From Shewanella sp. HN-41 (lineage in GTDB: Bacteria; Pseudomonadota; Gammaproteobacteria; Enterobacterales; Shewanellaceae): 64,000 nt of DNA. Positions 57,828 through 64,000 of this stretch are shown here, piece by piece. A model generated the notes under the pieces. That model made no database searches. It saw nothing but the letters and a program-made list of their open reading frames with translations, and was not told the DNA's origin. Each line of letters opens with the position of its first letter. The stretch's first letter is position 1. A program made the translations under genes and the position numbers. The stretch lies in assembly GCF_000217915.1 (NCBI RefSeq), contig NZ_AFOZ01000013.1, positions 124,001-188,000 of the forward strand, written 5' to 3'.

Positions 57828-58330
57828 CCCATGGCCTTTTATATTTGTAGGGTACTTGCTGCAATGGCGCGGGGCCGCAGGCTTAGGTCACTTCGAGTAT
57901 ACCCAGACTGTTTTAGAAGATGCTTATGGGCGGGGGAAGTTTGATACTGAATTGCAGCTTGCATCACAAACTCATCCGAGACTGTGCTCTGACGGGGTTT
58001 TATTGGCCGGATCCTGTGATTTATCTGGCATATATGGGGCGTTAAATGGGCATTGCTATTGATAGTTAACCCATTTTTAGGCATGACACAAAAATTGTGC
58101 GACTAAGTTCACCTAGGATCACGGTATTCATTAAGGGATATTTGTTAGTCTTGCCCTTCGAACTCTGGCTATTATGGTTGGAAAATAATCGGTTAAATCC
58201 CATTTAATAAACGCTGTGGCCTAGGTTTACAGGCGTTGTTAGGTTAAAATCCGCGGTTGCATACTGTTAATCACCGCCACCTTTAATGGAAGATCGATTA
58301 AAGCGGCCAAATAAAGAAAGTTGAAAATTC
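57828..58330. other. Intergenic region between formate dehydrogenase and prfB
   Basis: About 500 bases between divergent genes. Two opposing open frames of 68 and 81 codons overlap fully and neither resembles a known protein. I found no convincing molybdenum-cofactor riboswitch in the minus-strand leader and no clear sigma-70 pair for prfB. Confidence 0.4.
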
Positions 58331-59429
58331 ATGTTTGAAGTTAATCCAGTAAAATTCAAAATTAAGGAGCTTGCCGAGCGTACGCAGCTTCTTAGGGGGT
58401 ATCTTTGACTACGATGCTAAACATGAGCGTCTAGAAGAAGTCACCCGTGAGCTTGAAAGTTCCGATGTGTGGAACGACCCAGAACGCGCCCAAGCCCTAG
58501 GCAAAGAGCGTGCAAACCTCGAAGCCGTAGTGAAAACTATCGACGATATGGACACAGGTCTTGAGGATGTCGAAGGGCTGCTCGAGCTGGCCGTTGAAGA
58601 AGATGACGAAGATACCTTCAATGAAACCACCAAAGAGCTGGATTATTTAGAAAGCCGTTTGGCCGAACTCGAATTCCGCCGTATGTTCTCCGGTCCGCAG
58701 GACGCCTCAAACTGTTACTTAGACATTCAGTCTGGCAGTGGTGGCACCGAAGCCCAAGATTGGGCCAACATGGTACTGCGTATGTACCTGCGTTGGGGCG
58801 ATGCCCACGGTTTTAGCCCTGAGCTGATGGAAGTGACCGACGGTGATGTGGCCGGTATCAAGGGGGCGACCATTAAATTCACCGGTGAATATGCCTTCGG
58901 TTGGTTACGTACCGAAACCGGCGTGCACCGTTTAGTGCGTAAATCGCCGTTCGATTCATCGGGCCGTCGCCATACATCATTCTGCTCGGTATTCGTATAC
59001 CCAGAGATTGACGACGATATCACCATAGATATCAACCCTGCTGACTTACGTATCGACGTTTACCGCGCCTCGGGCGCCGGTGGTCAGCACGTTAACCGAA
59101 CCGAATCTGCGGTACGTATTACCCACTTACCGACCAATACCGTGGTGCAGTGCCAGAACGACCGTTCACAGCACAAGAACAAAGATTCGGCGATGAAACA
59201 GTTAAAAGCCAAACTGTTTGAACTCGAAATGCATAAGCAAAATGCTGAAAAGCAAGCCGCCGAAGATGCTAAATCTGATATCGGCTGGGGCAGTCAAATT
59301 CGCTCCTATGTATTGGACGATTCCCGTATTAAAGACTTACGTACCAGCGTGGAGACGCGCAATACCCAGGCGGTACTCGATGGCGATCTGGATAGGTTTA
59401 TCGAAGCCAGTTTGAAATCAGGGCTGTAA
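58331..59429 (+). CDS. prfB: Peptide chain release factor 2 with programmed +1 frameshift
   Basis: The gene reads from ATG 58331 for 25 codons to an in-frame TGA at 58406. The slippery CTT-TGA-C is preceded by the internal Shine-Dalgarno AGGGGG, the classic RF2 autoregulatory site. After a +1 shift (skipping base 58406) the frame runs to 59429, giving 365 residues, the same as Escherichia coli RF2. The anticodon-like SPF tripeptide ([11 protein letters not shown]) and the GGQ motif ([12 protein letters not shown]) are present. RF2 ends translation at UGA and UAA; low RF2 favours the shift and restores its level. lysS follows after 29 bases. Confidence 0.97.
58391..58409 (+). promoter_or_regulatory. 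RF2 programmed frameshift site
   Basis: CTTAGGGGGTATCTTTGAC: an SD-like AGGGGG three bases before the slippery CTT, then the UGA stop and a following C that weakens termination. The layout matches the conserved prfB recoding site. Confidence 0.95.
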
Positions 59430-59458
59430 TTAATTCAAAGGTATAGACGAGAAATAAG

Positions 59459-60961
59459 ATGACTGAACAAGTACAAGATGAAAACAAACTGATCGCCGAG
59501 CGTCGTGCCAAGCTAGACAGCATTCGCCCGAATTGCAGCGCGAATGCCCACCCTAATACCTTCCGCCGTACCCATAAGGCGGCCGAGTTACAGGAGAAAT
59601 ACGGTCAAAACACTAAGGAAGAACTCGAAGACTTAGGTTTTAAAACCAGTATCGCTGGCCGTATCATGGCAAAACGTGGCCCATTCCTGGTGATTCAAGA
59701 CGTTTCTGGCCGCATCCAAGCCTACGCTGAAAAGGGCGTACAAGCGGATCTGAAAGACAGATACCAAGGTCTGGATATCGGTGACATCATAGGCGTGACT
59801 GGTCAGTTGCACTTGTCTGGCAAAGGCGATCTATACGTCAATATGGAAGAGTACCAACTGCTGACTAAAGCACTGCGTCCTCTGCCAGAGAAATTCCACG
59901 GCCTAACCGATCAAGAAACCCGTTACCGCCAACGTTATGTTGACCTGATCGTTAACGAAGAATCTCGTCAAGCCTTCGTGATGCGCTCTAAAGTGGTTGC
60001 AGCTATCCGTAACTTCATGATCAAAAAAGAGTTCATGGAAGTTGAAACTCCAATGATGCACGTGATCCCAGGCGGTGCTTCAGCCCGTCCATTTATCACT
60101 CACCACAATGCGCTGGACATGCCAATGTACCTGCGTATCGCGCCAGAGTTATACCTCAAGCGTTTAGTGGTAGGTGGTTTTGAGCGTGTATTCGAAATCA
60201 ACCGTAACTTCCGTAACGAAGGTCTGTCGCCACGCCATAACCCAGAATTCACTATGATGGAATTCTATATGGCCTACGCTGACTACAAAGATCTGATGGA
60301 CTTAACCGAAGAACTGTTAAGCTCTATCGCGATTGAACTGTTAGGCAGCGCGCAAATGCCATACGGTGAGCACACCGTTGATTTCGGTGGCCCATATGCC
60401 CGTCTCAGCATGTTAGAAGCGATTCAGAAGTACAATCCTGACAACGCGACTATCCAAGCCATGACCTACGAGCAAGTGAAAGATCTTGAATTTATGCGTG
60501 AACTGGCAATCAGCCTTGGCATCAAGATCGAGAAGTTCTGGACCTGTGGTCAGCTGCTCGAAGAAATTTTCGGTGAAACCGCTGAATGGCAGTTAATGCA
60601 ACCGACCTTCATCACTGGCTACCCAGCGGACATTTCACCACTGGCACGTCGTAACGATGACAACCACTTTATCACCGACCGTTTTGAATTCTTCATCGGT
60701 GGCCGTGAAGTGGCTAACGGTTTCAGTGAGTTAAACGATGCGCAGGACCAAGACAGCCGCTTTAAAGCACAGGTTGATGCGAAAGATGCGGGTGACGATG
60801 AAGCCATGTTCTACGATGCAGACTACATCACTGCACTGGAACACGGTTTACCACCAACAGCGGGTCAAGGTATCGGTATCGACCGTTTAGTGATGCTATT
60901 CACTAACACTCACACTATCCGTGATGTGATCCTATTCCCGGCGATGCGCCCACAGGCTTAA
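59459..60961 (+). CDS. lysS: Lysyl-tRNA synthetase, class II
   Basis: This 500-residue protein has an N-terminal OB-fold anticodon-binding domain ([19 protein letters not shown]), then a class II catalytic core. Motif 1 lies near [14 protein letters not shown], motif 2 at [11 protein letters not shown] and motif 3 at GIGIDRLVM. It charges tRNA-Lys in the cytosol. It is cotranscribed with prfB as in enterobacteria. Confidence 0.97.
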   Translation: MTEQVQDENKLIAERRAKLDSIRPNCSANAHPNTFRRTHKAAELQEKYGQNTKEELEDLGFKTSIAGRIMAKRGPFLVIQDVSGRIQAYAEKGVQADLKDRYQGLDIGDIIGVTGQLHLSGKGDLYVNMEEYQLLTKALRPLPEKFHGLTDQETRYRQRYVDLIVNEESRQAFVMRSKVVAAIRNFMIKKEFMEVETPMMHVIPGGASARPFITHHNALDMPMYLRIAPELYLKRLVVGGFERVFEINRNFRNEGLSPRHNPEFTMMEFYMAYADYKDLMDLTEELLSSIAIELLGSAQMPYGEHTVDFGGPYARLSMLEAIQKYNPDNATIQAMTYEQVKDLEFMRELAISLGIKIEKFWTCGQLLEEIFGETAEWQLMQPTFITGYPADISPLARRNDDNHFITDRFEFFIGGREVANGFSELNDAQDQDSRFKAQVDAKDAGDDEAMFYDADYITALEHGLPPTAGQGIGIDRLVMLFTNTHTIRDVILFPAMRPQA

Positions 60962-61006
60962 TTTTGCCGAGTCCATTTAGGGGCTAACTTGACCTTAGCC
61001 CTAAGT

Positions 61007-61032
61007 AAAAACCAGCCTAATGGCTGGTTTTT
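61007..61032 (+). terminator. Terminator after lysS
   Basis: A 10-bp perfect stem (AAAACCAGCC/GGCTGGTTTT) with a 4-base loop and T run, about 45 bases past the lysS stop. It ends the prfB-lysS unit. Confidence 0.9.
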
Positions 61033-61387
61033 GTTTTTGTATATTCACTCATTTAACTCACCACCGTGGGGGGAATGTGTATGGGAAGTGTCTCTTCATC
61101 ATCGAGTTAAAAAGGTTATCAACTCTTTTTTGTGAAGTTTTATACTGCTAAAAATCACTTTTGCAGTTTTAGTTGCTTAGGTAAGTCAAAAGTATAAATC
61201 TAGATGCTTAGTTATTCGCAGAGTCTAACTATTTAAACTGTTACTTTTTTGTGACATGGCTGGCGAAAAATACTGATATTGCTGATAAAAGTCGAGTTGT
61301 GTTCTATGCCTTTCACCATAGACCTCTTATACTTAGTCTCAACCCTGTGCCGTAGCACATTCTTATTAACGACTCAGTGAAATTTAA
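61033..61387. other. Intergenic region upstream of pbpG
   Basis: About 355 bases, AT-rich, with no open frame of note. It must contain the pbpG promoter. I see no repeat or RNA gene. Confidence 0.4.
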
Positions 61388-62356
61388 ATGAAGATCCCTT
61401 CTCTGCTTGGTAGTTTTATCTTGGTATGCAGCAGTTTTACTGTTGCCGCGACAGCGCATTCTGCCGATTCGGCCTCTGTCACTACAAAAAGCACCGTCAC
61501 TAAAGCAACAGCCGCTAAAAAAGCCCCTGCTAAACAGCAGGAAGTGGCCGCCAATAGTGCACTGGTGGTTGATCTGAAAACCAACGAAATTCTCTATTCC
61601 AGTAATCCCGATGCGGTAAGGCCGATTGCCTCTGTGACTAAGCTGATGACCGCCATGGTGACCCTAGATGCTAAGTTACCTATGGATGAAAAACTGGCGA
61701 TTAATATCAACGACACCAAAGAAATGCGCGGCGTATATTCGCGGGTGCGTATCGGCAGTGTCATTAGCCGTAAAGAGATGCTATTACTGACATTAATGTC
61801 ATCTGAAAACCGTGCTGCCGCCAGTCTTGCCCACCACTATCCCGGTGGACATAAGGCCTTTATCAAGGCGATGAATGACAAAGCCAAAGCATTAGGGATG
61901 AAAAACACCCGTTATGTTGAGCCTACAGGATTGTCCGAAAAGAACGTCTCCAGTGCAAAGGATTTAGTCGTGTTACTTAAAGCCAGTGAAGGCTATCCCA
62001 TATTAGGTCAACTGAGTTCCACCGAAAAGAAAACGGTCACCTTCGGTAAGCCAAAATACAGTTTAGATTTTCGCAATACTAACCGTTTGGTTTACAAGGA
62101 TAACTGGAATATTCACCTCACTAAAACCGGCTTTACTAACGAAGCGGGTCATTGCCTTGTGATGCGTACCGAAATGGCCAAACGTCAGGTCGCTTTTGTG
62201 GTGCTCGATGCCTATGGCAAGTACACCCATATGGCCGATGCCAATCGTTTACGCAACTGGTTAGAAACGGGCAAAGTCACACCTATCCCTGCGGAAGCTA
62301 AGCAATATAAGAAGCAGCGCAGTCAGCAGCAATTGGCTAAAGTGAGCCAACCTTAA
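61388..62356 (+). CDS. pbpG: D-alanyl-D-alanine endopeptidase PBP7
   Basis: This 322-residue protein has a signal peptide (about 1-27) and then an Ala/Lys-rich linker. The S11 peptidase domain has SxxK (ASVTKLM), SxN (MSSENRAA) and KTG (LTKTGFTN). It lacks the C-terminal amphipathic anchor of PBP5-type carboxypeptidases, matching the soluble PBP7 endopeptidase that cuts peptidoglycan cross-links in the periplasm. The tail is basic and glutamine-rich. Confidence 0.93.
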   Translation: MKIPSLLGSFILVCSSFTVAATAHSADSASVTTKSTVTKATAAKKAPAKQQEVAANSALVVDLKTNEILYSSNPDAVRPIASVTKLMTAMVTLDAKLPMDEKLAININDTKEMRGVYSRVRIGSVISRKEMLLLTLMSSENRAAASLAHHYPGGHKAFIKAMNDKAKALGMKNTRYVEPTGLSEKNVSSAKDLVVLLKASEGYPILGQLSSTEKKTVTFGKPKYSLDFRNTNRLVYKDNWNIHLTKTGFTNEAGHCLVMRTEMAKRQVAFVVLDAYGKYTHMADANRLRNWLETGKVTPIPAEAKQYKKQRSQQQLAKVSQP

Positions 62357-62378
62357 GGTTTACAACTTGGGGAGCTAA

Positions 62379-62405
62379 AGGTCAGATTTCAGTCTGGCCT
62401 TTTTT
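62379..62405 (+). terminator. Terminator after pbpG
   Basis: Arms AGGTCAGA and TCTGGCCT (G-U pairs) with a short loop, followed by six T residues, about 22 bases after the stop. Confidence 0.75.
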
Positions 62406-62638
62406 ATTCATAAGTCCATTTGGGCGTAAATACCTTTGCCTTTAGTGCGTTTTTCGACATTGGGCCCACATTGTGGCTTATTGAATATGCCGATCCCTTG
62501 CTGTGGATCTTAGGGCCGCGCAATGGGTGGCAAGTATAAGAATCCTAACGTTTACACTATGTTGATGCTGCGCACTTTGGCCGAGTGCACAGCGCGTCAG
62601 TTTACGCGAATGGCGTTAAGCTAAAAAGCTTACAGTCA

Positions 62639-63997
62639 CTAATAAAAGGGAAAGACGTTATCTTCAACCGGTAAGGCTGGCGGCGGTATTTCCTGATTCA
62701 AAAACTGGCCGTGATTGTAATGATTAATGACTTGTATCCAGCCATGTTCATCAAACTCGTATTGCTTGCCATGCAACTTACCTTGGTCGTCATAGTTGGC
62801 AATTTCGAGCACATATTCCTCGGGTGTACGCAGTTCCCAGTGGCCGACTTGCTTACCTTTGTCGAAGCGTCCATGCCAAGAGCGTCTTTCAGGATTCGGC
62901 CTTGGACTATATTGGAACTCGGTATCGGTGAATACCCAATCACCCTCGCGCAGGTCATTACGGTATTCGCCTTTTTCATACACTTGGCCATTACTGGCAT
63001 AACGCTGGACTAATCCATCGGGCTTACCATGCTTAAAGTGAATAGATTCAAGCAACTGCCCCGAGTTAGTCTCATTGTGGAATTCACCGTGCAGCTCGCC
63101 GTTATCGTCATGGCTAAAGGTGAGGGTGGCGTCTTCCTGATATTTTTGCCAGGTGCCAGCGGGTTTGTCGTTGGCATACTGACCTTGCTCGGCCAGCCGA
63201 CTTTTGCCTGTGACTTGCTCAATATTCACCGTTTCATAGGCGCCTTCACGCTTACCCGCCTGATAATTATCGCGGGAGAGGGTGATGACATCGTTGTAAT
63301 CGAAAGATTTGATCTGTAAGCCATTTAATTGCTTATTGAGTCGCTCCTGGCGCTCGATTAACAGCCCATTTTTGAAGGTTTCGGAGAGTGCCCAGTCTTT
63401 GAGTCTGTCTTCTTCTTGAGTCTCAATCAATTGGCCGTCACGATAGCGCTGCTGCTTACGATACACCCAGCGATTACCTTGGTATTTGCTGTCGATGGTC
63501 TTTTTAATCTGACCCTTGTCATCGTATTCGATAGCCTTGATTACATCGCCCTTATCGTTGGTGACTTCCTTTAATTTGAGCTGGCCATTTTCAAAGTAAG
63601 TGAGCTGCTCACCAACCTTATAATCATCTTGATATTGAAAGTGCTGCTTTACCTTGCCATCAGAGAAATATTCGAAATAATCCCCGTGTTTCTTATCTTT
63701 CACATAAGCTTGGGTCGAAATGATTTTACCAAAGCCCCAATTCGTTTCGTTGCCATGTTTAAGCCCATCTACCATGGGGATTTCGAGGTGTAAGTTGCCA
63801 TTGTCATAGTACTGGGTAACACAAGTGCCACTATTGCAGACCTTGCCCCTAAGATTTCCATCGCTATCAAAGAGTTCGCTTATGCCGACCTCTTTGCCAT
63901 CTTTAAAGGTGGTTTTGTAGCGGATATTACCGCCTTCCCAGTAACCGGTTTCTAGGCCTTGTTTAACGCCATTTTCGTAGCGGGATTCAACGTACAA
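62639..63997 (-). CDS. MORN-repeat protein, YwqK-like, 5' end beyond the window
   Basis: At least 452 codons; the frame is open to the window edge, so the true start lies outside (the first usable codon inside is TTG at 63997). The protein consists of about ten MORN-type repeats of 20-25 residues (pattern YxNGxxxGxxxxYxxxG), for example YENGVKQGLETGYW and YFENGQLKLK. Databases often label such proteins YwqK-family antitoxins, but no toxin gene is visible here and the label is weak. A surface or scaffold role is equally possible. No signal peptide can be judged from the part present. Confidence 0.75.
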   Translation of the reverse strand: MYVESRYENGVKQGLETGYWEGGNIRYKTTFKDGKEVGISELFDSDGNLRGKVCNSGTCVTQYYDNGNLHLEIPMVDGLKHGNETNWGFGKIISTQAYVKDKKHGDYFEYFSDGKVKQHFQYQDDYKVGEQLTYFENGQLKLKEVTNDKGDVIKAIEYDDKGQIKKTIDSKYQGNRWVYRKQQRYRDGQLIETQEEDRLKDWALSETFKNGLLIERQERLNKQLNGLQIKSFDYNDVITLSRDNYQAGKREGAYETVNIEQVTGKSRLAEQGQYANDKPAGTWQKYQEDATLTFSHDDNGELHGEFHNETNSGQLLESIHFKHGKPDGLVQRYASNGQVYEKGEYRNDLREGDWVFTDTEFQYSPRPNPERRSWHGRFDKGKQVGHWELRTPEEYVLEIANYDDQGKLHGKQYEFDEHGWIQVINHYNHGQFLNQEIPPPALPVEDNVFPFY

Positions 63998-64000
63998 TGC

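Noticed and set aside
57839..58084. Two opposing open frames between formate dehydrogenase and prfB
   Set aside because: They overlap completely, neither has a good start signal, and neither resembles a protein I know.
57828..58084. Possible molybdenum-cofactor riboswitch in the formate dehydrogenase leader
   Set aside because: Some GC-rich pairing is possible, but I could not match the conserved core of that riboswitch.
62406..62638. Possible gene remnant between pbpG and the MORN-repeat gene
   Set aside because: Translations in all frames are broken and none gives a recognisable protein segment.
62639..63997. Toxin-antitoxin system based on the YwqK label
   Set aside because: The MORN-repeat pattern is real, but no toxin gene is visible in the window.

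Overview
The window reads as a chromosomal segment of a Shewanella species close to the S. oneidensis group. The strongest evidence is a tetrahaem flavocytochrome c fumarate reductase (fccA), which is typical of this genus. It is supported by a GlyGly-CTERM S8 protease, many signalling proteins, and gammaproteobacterial gene orders (xerD-dsbC-recJ and prfB-lysS). I saw no tRNA, rRNA, CRISPR array, phage module or intact insertion sequence.

Layout. 1-5 kb: a partial unknown gene, an unknown two-TM protein, a large membrane PAS/degenerate-GGDEF sensor, and a radical SAM enzyme. 5-9.5 kb: a two-gene RND efflux operon. 9.8-16.6 kb: the RNA genes srmB and trmN6, separated by an MHYT hybrid histidine kinase and an HD-GYP response regulator. 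17-22.2 kb: a frameshifted brnQ, then xerD, dsbC and recJ. 22-36.5 kb: small membrane proteins, an acetyltransferase, the peroxide genes ahpC/ahpF with a structured spacer, an exported M17 aminopeptidase, a spermidine-synthase-like protein, a frameshifted MscS-type channel, a heavily decayed bax pseudogene, a lipoprotein, a dienelactone-hydrolase-like enzyme, ldhA, fccA and a small methyltransferase cluster. 36.5-41.9 kb: a thioredoxin-CcdA fusion, ohr/ohrR with clear operators, a short GlpD-like oxidase and rlmC. 41.9-50.4 kb: an overlapping mipA-DUF3019-regulator-kinase operon and a 1697-residue secreted subtilase. 50.5-57.8 kb: a ChrA transporter, a chemoreceptor, and a 1420-residue formate dehydrogenase fused to a diaphorase module. 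58.3-64 kb: prfB with its programmed frameshift, lysS, pbpG and a partial MORN-repeat protein.

How the genes fit together. Redox and anaerobic life is a theme: fumarate respiration, D-lactate fermentation, formate oxidation and disulfide chemistry. Peroxide defence (AhpC/AhpF, Ohr/OhrR) and signal transduction, including cyclic-di-GMP turnover, are the other themes. Two neighbourhoods that are compact in Escherichia coli are interrupted here. About 36 kb lies between recJ and prfB, and a two-gene signalling module lies between srmB and trmN6.

Three genes look broken: brnQ and mscS by single-base shifts near T runs, and bax by a frameshift plus four in-frame stops. I found no clear-cut new defence or mobile system. 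The best candidates for under-described biology are the mipA-DUF3019-two-component operon, the formate dehydrogenase fusion, the degenerate GGDEF sensor, and the paired structure in the ahpC-ahpF spacer.
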